Source: Herbaspirillum sp. Sphag64 (GTDB lineage: Bacteria; Pseudomonadota; Gammaproteobacteria; Burkholderiales; Burkholderiaceae_D). From it: DNA of 64,000 nt. Below, piece by piece: positions 28,361 through 37,191 of this stretch. How positions within the stretch are numbered: position 1 is the first letter of the stretch; every line of letters begins with the position of its first letter. Position numbers and translations under genes: made by a program. Where the stretch lies: positions 23,830-87,829 of the forward strand of contig NZ_JACHYE010000016.1 of NCBI RefSeq assembly GCF_014192645.1. The letters run 5' to 3'. Under the pieces are notes generated by a model that saw only the letters and a program-made list of their open reading frames with translations, did not search any database and was not told where the DNA came from.

Positions 28361-28759
28361 TCATGCATCGCCACTCGAAACTGCCAGCTTGAGCAATGGC
28401 AGCTCTTCGTTTTGATCGTGACTGAGTTTGCCTGAGACCAAGGCACCACCATGCATTTCGAGCGCCTTGTAATAAACATTGCCAGTAATTCGAGCTTTGG
28501 GCTGCAATTCCAGCAACTCCACAGAATGCACATCGCCGACGATTTCACCATTGACAATAACGTGCACTGCGCGAATCTCACCAATGATTTTGGCATGCTC
28601 GGAAATCACCAGCACACTCGGTTGCCCCTGCTCTGCATTGATGTTGCCCTTGATCTGACCATCAATACGCAGACCACCCTTGAAATTGACATCACCCTGG
28701 ATATTCGTGGAGGCGCCGATAAGGCTGTCAATAGTGCTTTTTGATTTACGTCCCAACAT
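28361..28759 (-). CDS. Bactofilin (polymer-forming cytoskeletal protein)
   Basis: Cytoskeletal protein of 132 residues. Bactofilins form filaments near the membrane and influence cell shape, polarity or envelope assembly. The central right-handed beta-helix repeats are visible (GDVNFKGGLRIDGQIKGNI, IIGEIRAVHVIVNGEIVGDV, ARITGNVYYKALEMHGGALVSG), flanked by short disordered ends. GAGGTG precedes the ATG. It follows the membrane coiled-coil gene after 9 bp, a pairing that suggests a membrane anchor for the filament (inference). Confidence 0.93.
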   Translation of the reverse strand: MLGRKSKSTIDSLIGASTNIQGDVNFKGGLRIDGQIKGNINAEQGQPSVLVISEHAKIIGEIRAVHVIVNGEIVGDVHSVELLELQPKARITGNVYYKALEMHGGALVSGKLSHDQNEELPLLKLAVSSGDA

Positions 28760-28768
28760 GATTTCACC

Positions 28769-29500
28769 TCACAAATTCACTGACTGCTGAGCACGCATTT
28801 GACCGCGGTCAAGTACGCGCGCCTGAATGGCCTTGATAATGGCGCCCTCAGGCAAAGTTACCACCCCCTCCACCCGCTGATAGTACTTGAAAGACAGTCT
28901 GTAACGCGCTAGATCGGTCGCGTTTTGCTCGGGGAAGTTGATGATAACACTTTTGCCGCCCTGCAACACTGTGATACTCAACTGCAAATTGCCGACAAAC
29001 TCGCGAGGCACTTTCTCACCCTGCATTGCCAGCAATTGATAATGCACCTGATTGGGCTGAACGATTTCCGCCTTCAGCCGCTGAATTGTAATTCCTTGTG
29101 CCCCAATGTTGGTAGGCAGCAAACTTTGAAAGAAAGACAGGTCTTCCTTCAATTTAGCATTTTCTGCCTCCAATGTCTTAATCTGGTTTCCTAGCTGTGT
29201 CTGCGCCGAGCGCTCAATGTTGAGCTGGCTTTCGGCAGCCATGGCAGTACTGGAGAACTTGTCTCGCTCGCTGCTCAGTTTCTTGACTTCGTCAGACAAG
29301 CTGGCAACCTGATCACGACCGGCATTCGGATTCAGACCTGCGAAATTTCGCCCGAGATCGTAAGCCCACATTGCCAGCGCACCGCCGAGACCAATCACAA
29401 GCACTAAAAACATGGCGCGCAGCGGCCATGGCAGATGTGTCTTGATCGTCATCTTCGGCGCAGAAATCGACATGCGCCGAACCCAGAGTCGGTATTTCAC
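28769..29500 (-). CDS. Membrane-anchored coiled-coil protein (DUF6776-like)
   Basis: A 243-residue protein of unknown function. It has one transmembrane helix near the N-terminus ([19 protein letters not shown]), then a coiled coil of about 80 residues ([13 protein letters not shown] to [12 protein letters not shown]) and a C-terminal beta-rich domain (about 150-243), presumably periplasmic. The start is the GTG at 29500, which overlaps the argC stop as GTGA; an upstream frame extension is only shadow argC sequence. It lies 9 bp ahead of the bactofilin gene. Position and topology suggest an envelope role with bactofilin, not a link to arginine synthesis. Confidence 0.75.
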   Translation of the reverse strand: MKYRLWVRRMSISAPKMTIKTHLPWPLRAMFLVLVIGLGGALAMWAYDLGRNFAGLNPNAGRDQVASLSDEVKKLSSERDKFSSTAMAAESQLNIERSAQTQLGNQIKTLEAENAKLKEDLSFFQSLLPTNIGAQGITIQRLKAEIVQPNQVHYQLLAMQGEKVPREFVGNLQLSITVLQGGKSVIINFPEQNATDLARYRLSFKYYQRVEGVVTLPEGAIIKAIQARVLDRGQMRAQQSVNL

Positions 29501-30534
29501 GGCAGTACAGGGACGTGCAACAGTCCCATTGTCTCTTCCAGACCAAACATCAGATTCATACACTGCACGGCCTGTCCTGCGGCGCCCTTGACCAGATTGT
29601 CCTGTACCACCAGTACAACGACAGTGTCACCATCGCCCGGACGATGCAACGCGATGCGTAACATGTTCGATGCACGTGTTGTGCGCGTCTCCGGATGAGA
29701 TCCAAACGGCATTACATCAACGAATGGCTCATTCTTGTAAGCATCTTCAAACAGCGCCTGCAATGCTGCATTGTCGATCTCTTTTGTCAGACGCGCGTAC
29801 AAGGTCGAGTGCATGCCGCGAATCATTGGAACCAGATGCGGGGTGAATAACAAGCCAAGTTTGTCGTCAGTCAACTTGCCAAGCTGCTCGAGCGTCTCGG
29901 GCAAATGGCGGTGACCTGATACACCGTATGCCTTGAAATTGTCAGACGCTTCAGAGAACAGCAAAGGCAACTCTGCCTTACGGCCCGCACCAGAGACGCC
30001 TGACTTGCAATCCGCAATTAGGTGCGATGCATCGATCACGCCAGCCTTGAGCAGTGGCGCATAGCCCAGTTGCATGGTGGTCGGATAGCAGCCAGGGTTG
30101 CCAACGATGCGCGCCTTGCGAATCGCATCACGATTGAGCTCGACCAGACCGTAGGCTGCTTCCTTGAGCAGATCAGGGCAGCTGTGCGGCAGTTTGTACC
30201 ATTTTTCAAAAACGGCAACGTCCTGCAAACGGAAATCCGCAGCCAGGTCAATGACCTTCACACCGGCAGCCAGCAACTCAGCAGCCTGCGCCATTGCCAC
30301 GCCATGTGGGGTCGCAAAGAACACCACATCACAATCTGTCAGCCTAGCCTTGTCCGGCGAGGAAAAAGCAATATCGACACGTCCACGTAGCGAGGGGTAC
30401 ATCTCGGCGACGGGCATGCCATCTTCCTTGCGTGACGTTACCGCCTGCAGTTGCACTTCTGGATGCGATGCAAAAAGACGCAGCAATTCCACCCCGGTGT
30501 AACCGGTGCCGCCGACAATGCCTACCTTGATCAT
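29497..30534 (-). CDS. argC: N-acetyl-gamma-glutamyl-phosphate reductase
   Basis: NADPH-dependent reductase of arginine synthesis converting N-acetylglutamyl phosphate to the semialdehyde. The 345 residues from the ATG at 30534 (AAGGAA ahead) contain the nucleotide motif [16 protein letters not shown], the catalytic Cys in VGNPGCYPT and the SGVSGAGR segment, with a catalytic His in VSGHRHLPE. The 3' end overlaps the next gene by 4 bp (GTGA). It lies downstream of rpsI but behind that operon's terminator. Confidence 0.96.
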   Translation of the reverse strand: MIKVGIVGGTGYTGVELLRLFASHPEVQLQAVTSRKEDGMPVAEMYPSLRGRVDIAFSSPDKARLTDCDVVFFATPHGVAMAQAAELLAAGVKVIDLAADFRLQDVAVFEKWYKLPHSCPDLLKEAAYGLVELNRDAIRKARIVGNPGCYPTTMQLGYAPLLKAGVIDASHLIADCKSGVSGAGRKAELPLLFSEASDNFKAYGVSGHRHLPETLEQLGKLTDDKLGLLFTPHLVPMIRGMHSTLYARLTKEIDNAALQALFEDAYKNEPFVDVMPFGSHPETRTTRASNMLRIALHRPGDGDTVVVLVVQDNLVKGAAGQAVQCMNLMFGLEETMGLLHVPVLP

Positions 30535-30655
30535 GTTTATTCCTTGCTGAAAAACGTATCCGAGAGCGGCCAATTTTAACAGGAGAATATTGCCATCACA
30601 TTACCCGTAGATAACAGATTCTGCTCACTGTGAGATCGGACGAGAGAATGCAAAA

Positions 30656-30692
30656 TGCAAAAAAGCCGCCAAGCAGAAGCTGGCGGCTTTTT
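30656..30692 (-). terminator. Intrinsic terminator of the rplM-rpsI operon
   Basis: On the minus strand a stem AAGCCGCCA / TGGCGGCTT with a nine-base loop is followed by a T run. It lies just after the rpsI stop and before argC. Confidence 0.87.
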
Positions 30693-30712
30693 CGGACTTC
30701 TGAAAGTACAGA

Positions 30713-31105
30713 TTAACGCTTCGAGAATTGCTTTGCGCGACGTGCCTTGCGCAGACCAACCTTCTTACGCTCGACTTCACGTGCATCACGTGTGACGAAG
30801 CCTGCCTTGGACAGTTCCGACTTCAGTGTTGCATCGTAGTCGATCAGAGCACGTGTGATGCCATGACGAACAGCACCAGCCTGACCAGATTCACCGCCAC
30901 CGTGAACATTGACCATAATGTCAAAGCGCTCAACGTTGTTGGTCAGTTCCAGCGGCTGACGAATCACCATCAGGCCAGTTTCGCGGGAAAAGTATTCAGC
31001 CGCTGGCTTGCCGTTGACGACGATCTTGCCCGAACCGGACTTGATGAAAACACGGGCCACAGCACTCTTGCGACGGCCGGTTCCGTAATTGTAGTTACCG
31101 ATCAT
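30713..31105 (-). CDS. rpsI: 30S ribosomal protein S9
   Basis: Small-subunit protein of 130 residues whose C-terminal tail (RRAKQFSKR) reaches the P-site tRNA. The [15 protein letters not shown] opening and the [19 protein letters not shown] segment are standard S9. AAGGAA precedes the ATG. It follows rplM by 9 bp, the universal bacterial pair. Confidence 0.98.
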   Translation of the reverse strand: MIGNYNYGTGRRKSAVARVFIKSGSGKIVVNGKPAAEYFSRETGLMVIRQPLELTNNVERFDIMVNVHGGGESGQAGAVRHGITRALIDYDATLKSELSKAGFVTRDAREVERKKVGLRKARRAKQFSKR

Positions 31106-31114
31106 GTCTGTTCC

Positions 31115-31543
31115 TTAGAGTTCGAGGGCTTTAGGTTGCTGAGCTGCGTGCGGATGGTTGCCATCTGCATACACCTTCAGCTTCTTGATCATCGCGTAGC
31201 CGAGTGGGCCCTTAGGCAACATGCCCTTGACCGCCTTCTCGAGTGCGCGACCTGGAAAACGCTGTTGCATTTTCAGGAAATTGGTTTCGTAGATACCGCC
31301 TGGATAGCCGCTGTGACGGTAGTACGTCTTTTCAGTAGCTTTGGTACCAGTCACGCGCAGCTTGCCTGCATTGATCACGACGATGAAATCGCCGGTGTCG
31401 ACGTGCGGAGTAAATTCTGGTTTGTGCTTGCCGCGCAGTCGGAGTGCCACTTCGCTGGCAACACGTCCGAGGACTTTGTCCGTCGCGTCAATCACGAACC
31501 ACTCGCGCTTTACCTCATGGGCTTTAGCGGAAAAGGTTTTCAT
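31115..31543 (-). CDS. rplM: 50S ribosomal protein L13
   Basis: Early-assembly large-subunit protein, 142 residues, with [33 protein letters not shown], the [12 protein letters not shown] motif and [12 protein letters not shown] good sigma-70 promoter lies about 195 bp upstream (31736-31765), leaving an unusually long leader of about 185 bases. rpsI follows in the same operon. Confidence 0.98.
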   Translation of the reverse strand: MKTFSAKAHEVKREWFVIDATDKVLGRVASEVALRLRGKHKPEFTPHVDTGDFIVVINAGKLRVTGTKATEKTYYRHSGYPGGIYETNFLKMQQRFPGRALEKAVKGMLPKGPLGYAMIKKLKVYADGNHPHAAQQPKALEL

Positions 31544-31735
31544 GTTGACTTCCTAAGTAAATATAAACGCTCAATTTGGCGGTTCTGCCGCAGTCAAACC
31601 CATTCAAGACAGCCCGAAAACCAATCCGGATGTGCTTGCCGGCTTTTGCTGGCGCAGCGTTAACAACCCACTTTACCTGGCAAAAATGCAGACTCTTCCT
31701 TGTTATCTTTTCCAGAGCGCACGGAAAAGCCGATT

Positions 31736-31765
31736 AGTATAGCCTTTTCAAGGACTTACGGTCAA
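31736..31765 (-). promoter_or_regulatory. rplM: Sigma-70 promoter of rplM-rpsI
   Basis: On the minus strand TTGACC (31765-31760) and TATACT (31741-31736) are separated by 18 bp. The predicted start is near 31729, giving a leader of about 185 bases before the rplM ATG at 31543. Confidence 0.75.
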
Positions 31766-31849
31766 TTTATTTATGTCCATGAGTAGCGCCCTGTGACGAT
31801 CAATACACCTTTCCTTCTTGCAACCCTGAAATCCACAAACAAAATAGGC

Positions 31850-31948
31850 AAAAAAAACCCGAAACAGACGTTTCGGGCTTAAATCCACACCAAAGGAGGA
31901 GGGTGGAGGAGACATTGGTGGACCGCCGCGTTGGCGTAAGAAGTCCTT
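31850..31948 (-). ncRNA. Candidate small RNA with loop-exposed anti-Shine-Dalgarno motifs
   Basis: A self-contained transcription unit of about 99 bases, found by eye. Its promoter is at 31955-31983 and its terminator at 31851-31877. The predicted RNA has a hairpin formed by 31915-31921 (CCACCAA) and 31885-31893 (UUGGUGUGG, one bulged base). Its 21-base loop shows UCUCCUCC and CCCUCCUCC, both complementary to GGAGG ribosome-binding sites. A perfect 8-bp terminator stem and U tract follow. No plausible protein is encoded on this strand. Loop-borne CUCCUCC motifs are known in several proteobacterial regulatory RNAs that block translation of many mRNAs. Family membership cannot be tested here. 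Confidence 0.72.
31858..31877 (-). terminator. Terminator of the candidate small RNA
   Basis: Perfect 8-bp stem CCCGAAAC / GTTTCGGG with a four-base loop, followed on the minus strand by seven or more T. No protein gene upstream on this strand needs it, which supports a separate short transcript. Confidence 0.85.
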
Positions 31949-31954
31949 GGAACC

Positions 31955-31983
31955 AATATAGCAAACGAAATTGTGCGATGCAA
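31955..31983 (-). promoter_or_regulatory. Sigma-70 promoter of the candidate small RNA
   Basis: TTGCAT (31983-31978) and TATATT (31960-31955) with the ideal 17-bp spacer on the minus strand. The start is expected at the A near 31948. Confidence 0.75.
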
Positions 31984-32171
31984 GATTTTATTTACCCCTA
32001 TTGGATTAGAGGAAAATTGCCTCAAAACACCTACAGTTTGCTGCTATGCAATATGAAATTTTTTGCCAATTTGATCGCCCATCGTCAGTTCCTTGTACAG
32101 ACAATCACTAATCAGTTTGGCGAAAAAGCTACAATAGCTGCTTCGTCCCACTTACCCAATGAGAATGCAAT

Positions 32172-32621
32172 ATGGAATGCACAGTGCGCTGGACTGGTCT
32201 GTCCGGCATGACTTTTTTGGCTGAAACCGGCTCAGGCCACGTCATCGCAATGGATGGCGCCCCCGATGGTGGAGGCCGCAACCTGGCGCCACGTCCGATG
32301 GAAGTGGTACTACTAGGTACTGGCGGCTGCACCGCTTATGATGTTGTGGTGATTTTGCGCAAGAGCGGACAAGACATTCGCGGTTGCGAAGTAACGTTAA
32401 AGTCGGAACGCGCAGAACAAGATCCCAAGGTATTTACCAAGATTCACTTCCACTTCACGGTGCGCGGCCGCAACCTCAAACAAAATGTTGTAGAACGTGC
32501 GATCAAATTGTCACACGACAAATATTGCTCGGCCTCCATCATGCTGGAGAAAACTGCAGAGATAACACACTCCTTCGAGATCATTGATGATCTCGCAGAC
32601 GTCGTCGCGCAGCAACAATAG
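32172..32621 (+). CDS. OsmC/YhfA-family protein
   Basis: A 149-residue protein of the OsmC superfamily, which includes peroxide-reducing organic-hydroperoxide enzymes. It has the family core MEVVLLGTGGCTAYDVVVILRK with one conserved Cys and a second Cys in HDKYCSASIML, spaced as in the YhfA branch. That branch has no proven physiological substrate. The gene is convergent with coq7, with 36 bp between the stops, and is divergent from the candidate small RNA. Confidence 0.88.
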   Translation: MECTVRWTGLSGMTFLAETGSGHVIAMDGAPDGGGRNLAPRPMEVVLLGTGGCTAYDVVVILRKSGQDIRGCEVTLKSERAEQDPKVFTKIHFHFTVRGRNLKQNVVERAIKLSHDKYCSASIMLEKTAEITHSFEIIDDLADVVAQQQ

Positions 32622-32657
32622 TCTTTGCAGGCCGCCGGCCTGCAGATACATACCTGC

Positions 32658-33284
32658 TCAAATACGATATGCCACAGTGGTCATGACTTTCGACATTGCC
32701 TGCATCAGGCCACGCAGAGGCAAAGGCATGTCGGCCGCACCAAGCTCGACAGCCGCTTCGGCGTGCTCGATCTCATCCCTGCGCATCTGATCCACAATGG
32801 CCCGTGATTTAGCATCCTGCGCAGGCAACTTCTCCAGATGCCCAATCAGGTGCTGTTCGACCTGCCGCTCTGTCTCTGCAACAAAGCCCAGATTACGCGC
32901 ATCGCCAACGCGCGCTGCGATTGTGCCAAGCACGTAAGAACCGGCATACCACAAAGGGTTGAGCAAACTGGTGTGCGAGCCCAGCTCGCGCAATCTGTCT
33001 GCGGTCCAGGCGAGATGGTCCTCCTCCTCAATGCCAGCATGAGCAAACTGCTGCTTCAGGGCATCCGACTGCGCAAATCTCCCCTGCGCATCGTACAACG
33101 CTTGGGCGCAAACCTCACCGACATGATTAACACGCATCAGGCCCGCACTGTGACGCTTTTCCGCATCACTCAACGCCGCTTCGGGTAAGGCAGCGGCGGG
33201 GTTGACGCGCGACGCACAAGCGACACCGCTGACAACACGCAGCGCCTTATCCAGTTCAGCGATGATTTGATCAACGAATTGCAT
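32658..33284 (-). CDS. coq7: Demethoxyubiquinone hydroxylase (Coq7/UbiF-replacing type)
   Basis: Membrane-associated di-iron monooxygenase inserting the C6 hydroxyl in ubiquinone synthesis; it replaces UbiF in many betaproteobacteria. The 208 residues carry the carboxylate/His ligands in [34 protein letters not shown] and [20 protein letters not shown] precedes the ATG. It lies 61 bp downstream of pyrC on the same strand. Confidence 0.95.
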   Translation of the reverse strand: MQFVDQIIAELDKALRVVSGVACASRVNPAAALPEAALSDAEKRHSAGLMRVNHVGEVCAQALYDAQGRFAQSDALKQQFAHAGIEEEDHLAWTADRLRELGSHTSLLNPLWYAGSYVLGTIAARVGDARNLGFVAETERQVEQHLIGHLEKLPAQDAKSRAIVDQMRRDEIEHAEAAVELGAADMPLPLRGLMQAMSKVMTTVAYRI

Positions 33285-33345
33285 GACAACAGTTCCTCAT
33301 AAAAATGAACCGGATGAACAGAGTAGGCCAGAATAAGCCTGTGGC

Positions 33346-34380
33346 TCAGACCAGCTTCCACTGCATCGTTTCACCACCATTAAGTGGCACTACCGTGGTA
33401 TCCCCCATCGGCAACTCGGCGGGTATTGTCCAGCTCTCACGACGCAGGCTAACTGTGCCCGTATTGCGAGGCAAGCCGTAAAATGCCGGTCCATTAAAGC
33501 TGGCAAAGGCCTCCAGCTTGTCCAGCGCATTCGCCTGCTCAAATGCCTGCGCATACAATTCCAGTGCATGTAAAGCGGTATAGCAGCCAGCACAACCACA
33601 GGCGTGCTCTTTCAACCCCTTGGGATGCGGCGCTGAATCAGTGCCAAGAAAAAATTTGTCACTGCCGGATATTGCCGCAGCCACCAATGCCTGACGATGC
33701 GTTTCCCGCTTCAGAACTGGCAGACAATAGTAGTGCGGACGAATTCCACCCTTGAAAATCTCGTTGCGGTTGTAGAGCAGATGATGCGCCGTGATCGTGG
33801 CCGCCGTTGGACCCTCTGCACTAGCCACGTAATCAGCCGCATCCTTGGTGGTGATATGTTCAAACACGACCTTCAAGCCAGGCATATCGCGCCGCAGAGG
33901 CTGCATCACACGGTCGATAAAGACAGCTTCCCGATCGAAGATATCGATAGCCGGATCGGTCACTTCGCCATGCACCAAAAATGGCATACCGGTTTCCTGC
34001 AATACTTCCAACGTCTTGTAGCATTTGCGCAGATCCGTGACACCCGCATCCGAATTGGTCGTAGCGCCCGCAGGATACAGTTTGACGGCGTGGACAAATC
34101 CGCTAGCCTTGGCCTTGCGGATTTCTTCGGGCGGTGTATTGTCGGTCAGATACAGGACCATCAATGGCTCGAACTGCGCACCGGCTGGCAGCGCAGCCAG
34201 AATTCGCTGGCGATAGGCACCCGCCTGCTCGGTGGTAGTGACCGGCGGCTTGAGATTGGGCATGACTATGGCACGGGCAAACTGATGAACGGTGTGCGGC
34301 AACACACTGGCCATGGTGGCGCCATCGCGCAAGTGCAAATGCCAGTCGTCCGGACGGGTGATGGTGACTACGTCGCTCAT
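33346..34380 (-). CDS. pyrC: Dihydroorotase (class II)
   Basis: Zn enzyme of pyrimidine synthesis cyclising carbamoyl aspartate to dihydroorotate. The 344 residues from the ATG at 34380 contain the metal ligands in [10 protein letters not shown], the [17 protein letters not shown] segment with the bridging lysine, and [10 protein letters not shown]. The class-II length and the C-terminal half match E. coli PyrC. The frame extends 24 codons upstream but without family character. Confidence 0.96.
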   Translation of the reverse strand: MSDVVTITRPDDWHLHLRDGATMASVLPHTVHQFARAIVMPNLKPPVTTTEQAGAYRQRILAALPAGAQFEPLMVLYLTDNTPPEEIRKAKASGFVHAVKLYPAGATTNSDAGVTDLRKCYKTLEVLQETGMPFLVHGEVTDPAIDIFDREAVFIDRVMQPLRRDMPGLKVVFEHITTKDAADYVASAEGPTAATITAHHLLYNRNEIFKGGIRPHYYCLPVLKRETHRQALVAAAISGSDKFFLGTDSAPHPKGLKEHACGCAGCYTALHALELYAQAFEQANALDKLEAFASFNGPAFYGLPRNTGTVSLRRESWTIPAELPMGDTTVVPLNGGETMQWKLV

Positions 34381-34575
34381 TGCGTTCTCTTTTTCAAAGT
34401 AGGAATCAGGTAAGTTGCCTGCATGGCACGCACAATATGGCCGCCAAAGCACTTCATTGTCGACTCCGCAGTAGGTGCGTGGTTCATTGAAGGCGGTATT
34501 TTACCGCAAGGGAGTAAGCTACGATTGCGCCAGATCAAGCACCTGCTTAGCGCATTGCCGCGTTGTTGCCCCCAT

Positions 34576-34610
34576 AAAAAAAACCGTCGCGGTTTGCACC
34601 GGACGGTTTT
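34576..34610 (-). terminator. Intrinsic terminator after gltL
   Basis: On the minus strand a stem formed by AACCGTC and GACGGTT with a loop of about 13 bases is followed by eight T. It ends the gltJKL transcript upstream of pyrC. Confidence 0.8.
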
Positions 34611-34657
34611 GGGCAACAGGCACAAGGGCGCCGTCTCCGGCCTCCCTAACACCCGCT

Positions 34658-35386
34658 TCAATGTGTGATGATTTTGGCCAGGAAATCACGGGCTCGCTCC
34701 GAGCGCGGCGATGCGAAAAAGTCATCCTTTTTGCAATCTTCGACGACAACACCCTTGTCCATGAAGATGACGCGGTTCGCGACCTTGCGTGCAAAGCCCA
34801 TTTCGTGCGTCACCACCATCATTGTCATACCTTCTTGCGCCAGGCCCACCATGACATCCAACACTTCGTTGATCATTTCCGGGTCCAGAGCCGAGGTCGG
34901 CTCGTCGAACAACATGGCGATCGGGTCCATCGACAACGCACGCGCGATGGCGACACGCTGTTGTTGACCGCCGGACAACTGCCCAGGGAACTTGTCCTTT
35001 TGTGCAATCAGGCCAACCCGATCAAGGTACTTCAACCCTTTTTCAGTTGCTTCATCCACGCTGCGCCCCAGCACCTTGACCTGACCGATGGTCAGATTTT
35101 CACGAATCGACAGGTGAGGAAACAGTTCAAAATTCTGAAACACCATACCAATGCGCGCACGTAACTTGGACAGATTGGTTTTGGGATCACCTACCGATAC
35201 GCCATCGACAGTGATCGTACCTTTCTGGAACGGCTCCAGACCATTGACGGTCTTGATCAAGGTCGACTTGCCCGAGCCCGAAGGGCCGCACACCACCACC
35301 ACATCACCCTTGGCAACGCTCGTGCTGCAATCGGTTAAGACCTGGAAGCTGCCATACCATTTGCTGACATTGTTAAGTTCAATCAT
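34658..35386 (-). CDS. gltL: Glutamate/aspartate ABC transporter ATP-binding protein
   Basis: Cytoplasmic ATPase of a polar amino-acid uptake system, 242 residues. Walker A GPSGSGKST, Q-loop VFQNFELFPH, signature LSGGQQQR, Walker B AMLFDEPTSALDP and the H-switch VTHEM are all intact. AGGAG precedes the ATG. It is the last gene of the gltI-gltJ-gltK-gltL set and is followed by a terminator. Confidence 0.94.
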   Translation of the reverse strand: MIELNNVSKWYGSFQVLTDCSTSVAKGDVVVVCGPSGSGKSTLIKTVNGLEPFQKGTITVDGVSVGDPKTNLSKLRARIGMVFQNFELFPHLSIRENLTIGQVKVLGRSVDEATEKGLKYLDRVGLIAQKDKFPGQLSGGQQQRVAIARALSMDPIAMLFDEPTSALDPEMINEVLDVMVGLAQEGMTMMVVTHEMGFARKVANRVIFMDKGVVVEDCKKDDFFASPRSERARDFLAKIITH

Positions 35387-35444
35387 CTATTTCTCCTAAT
35401 TCCTGAATACGGTATCGAGGCCGAGCTTTATGTCGGCCATGCTG

Positions 35445-36140
35445 TTAGCGAATAATGGCAATCTTTTGCTGGAAGCGTTTGACCAACTGCGAAAAGATAA
35501 AACTCATCACAAAATAGACCACCGCAACGAAGAGATACATTTCGACCAGACGACTATCGCGCTGCGCAATCTTGGAGGCGCTAGTGACGAAATCAGGCAC
35601 CGAGCCCAACACATACACAAGCGACACGTCCTGAAACAGCACAATCGTCTGGGTCATCAAGATCGGCATGACATTGCGGAACGCTTGCGGCAGCACCACG
35701 TTCCCCATCATTTGCCAATAGTTCATGCCAATTGCATAACCAGCAAAGACCTGGCCTCGCGGAATCGACTGGATGCCTGAGCGCATGATTTCGCAATAAT
35801 ACGCGGCCTCAAACAAGATGAAGGTGATCAATGCAGACTGAAAAGCACCAACCTGGATGGGCTCGCTAGCACCAATAATCCAGGCACCAATGAATGGCAC
35901 CAGAAAATAGAACCAGAAAATCACCAGCACCAGCGGCACCGAACGAATCAGGTTGACGTAACTCGTTGCTATGAACGACAGAGGCTTGTTGCTGGACAGG
36001 CGCATCATGGCAAGCAAGGTGCCAATGACGACACCACCAATCATCGCCGAAATGGTCAATATGAGCGTAAATTTGAGACCCGTGGTGAGCAGGTAATACC
36101 AGGACCGCTCAATGACATTGAAATCGAAATTGGCAAACAT
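35445..36140 (-). CDS. gltK: Glutamate/aspartate ABC transporter permease GltK
   Basis: Inner-membrane permease of 231 residues with about five helices and the EAA loop AAYYCEIMRSGIQSIPRGQVFAG, typical of the HisMQ family. It lies 3 bp downstream of gltJ and pairs with it to form the heterodimeric channel. Assignment to GltK rather than another polar amino-acid permease rests on the gltI-like binding protein and gene order. Confidence 0.9.
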   Translation of the reverse strand: MFANFDFNVIERSWYYLLTTGLKFTLILTISAMIGGVVIGTLLAMMRLSSNKPLSFIATSYVNLIRSVPLVLVIFWFYFLVPFIGAWIIGASEPIQVGAFQSALITFILFEAAYYCEIMRSGIQSIPRGQVFAGYAIGMNYWQMMGNVVLPQAFRNVMPILMTQTIVLFQDVSLVYVLGSVPDFVTSASKIAQRDSRLVEMYLFVAVVYFVMSFIFSQLVKRFQQKIAIIR

Positions 36141-36143
36141 GGA

Positions 36144-36893
36144 TTAATGCCCTCCTGTACTGGCACTGCCGCCGGTGATATAGCCCGGTACTGCAGTGAC
36201 TTTTTCCAGGACACGCGCAACGATCAGCGCAATGACTGAAATGATAATGTAGATAATGGTCGCACCGGTCAGCGCCTCGAAGGTCTGGAAAGTGAATTCC
36301 CGCATCGAGTAAGTCGCAGCGGTCAACTCAACCAAACCAATGGTCAGCGCCACCGAGCTATTCTTGATGATCGCAGCAAACTCGTTCGTGAGTGCCGGGA
36401 TGATGATACGAAACGCCATTGGCAAGAGCACATAGCGGTAAGTCTGCACCGGCGTCAAGCCGAGTGCTGCTCCTGCCATACGTTGACCGCGCGGCAAGGC
36501 ATTGATCCCTGTCGTGACCTGTACTGCAACGCGCGACGAGGTAAAGAATCCCAGCGCTAGAAATGCCGTTACGAAGGATGCGTTAGGCAAGCTCTTGAGC
36601 CAATCCCCCATCGCAGCTGGCAATAATTCCGGTACAACGAAATACCATAAAAACATCTGTACCAGCAGAGGAATATTGCGAAACAGTTCCACATAACCAT
36701 TAGCAAACCGCACAGCCCATGGCTTTTGTGTCGTGCGGATAGTACCAACAATAGTGCCAAGTACCAGCGCCATGATCCACGCCAACAATGCAGTGGCGAT
36801 GGTCCATTTCAATCCGATTAATAGTGTATCGATATAAGGGATACCATCGGGAGACTCCTCCCAGAAGATGCCCCAGTTCCAGTTATAGTGCAT
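36144..36893 (-). CDS. gltJ: Glutamate/aspartate ABC transporter permease GltJ
   Basis: Inner-membrane permease of 249 residues. Its N-terminus (NWNWGIFWEESPDGIPYIDTLL, in part) matches GltJ, and the EAA loop is SSRVAVQVTTGINALPRGQRMAGAALG. About five helices. It is separated from gltI by nearly 300 bp holding a strong hairpin, so its expression probably depends on read-through or its own promoter. Confidence 0.92.
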   Translation of the reverse strand: MHYNWNWGIFWEESPDGIPYIDTLLIGLKWTIATALLAWIMALVLGTIVGTIRTTQKPWAVRFANGYVELFRNIPLLVQMFLWYFVVPELLPAAMGDWLKSLPNASFVTAFLALGFFTSSRVAVQVTTGINALPRGQRMAGAALGLTPVQTYRYVLLPMAFRIIIPALTNEFAAIIKNSSVALTIGLVELTAATYSMREFTFQTFEALTGATIIYIIISVIALIVARVLEKVTAVPGYITGGSASTGGH

Positions 36894-37121
36894 ATATTCC
36901 CTCGTCTTCTCATCTCAACTCTTGCGATTAGGACCGCGCTATGCACGCTCCCAGTTTGCCTACGCATGAGTACGGCGACACATGGCAGGTCTTGCAGCAT
37001 TGTTCAGGGTGATGACTCCCCTGGTTGCCAACTAATCTATGTAATTTACTGCCTCACTTGTTACGAGTGAAATGTCACTTGTGAAATGTGGCTTGCGACT
37101 CTCACACTTGCTTCGCAAATT

Positions 37122-37155
37122 AAACAAAACGGGGGAAAGTTCCCCCGTTTTGTTT
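37122..37155. terminator. Strong hairpin between gltI and gltJ
   Basis: A perfect 15-bp inverted repeat (arms 37122-37136 and 37141-37155, core ACGGGGGA / TCCCCCGT) with a four-base loop and A/T-rich bases. It lies 36 bp after the gltI stop. It probably ends most gltI transcripts or protects their 3' end, giving much binding protein and little permease. The rest of the 298-bp gap shows short TCACTTGT/GAGTGAAATG echoes but no gene. Confidence 0.85.
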
Positions 37156-37191
37156 TATATCAGCACAGTAGTTAAACACTGCGCCTGCAAC

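Noticed and set aside
30728..31663. Plus-strand frame of 311 codons
   Set aside because: Antisense to rpsI and rplM, which are certain.
31903..32211. Plus-strand frame of about 100 codons with a very strong GGAGG-rich leader upstream of osmC
   Set aside because: Its purine-rich leader is the complement of the minus-strand small RNA loop, the residues have no protein-like pattern, and it overlaps the osmC start.
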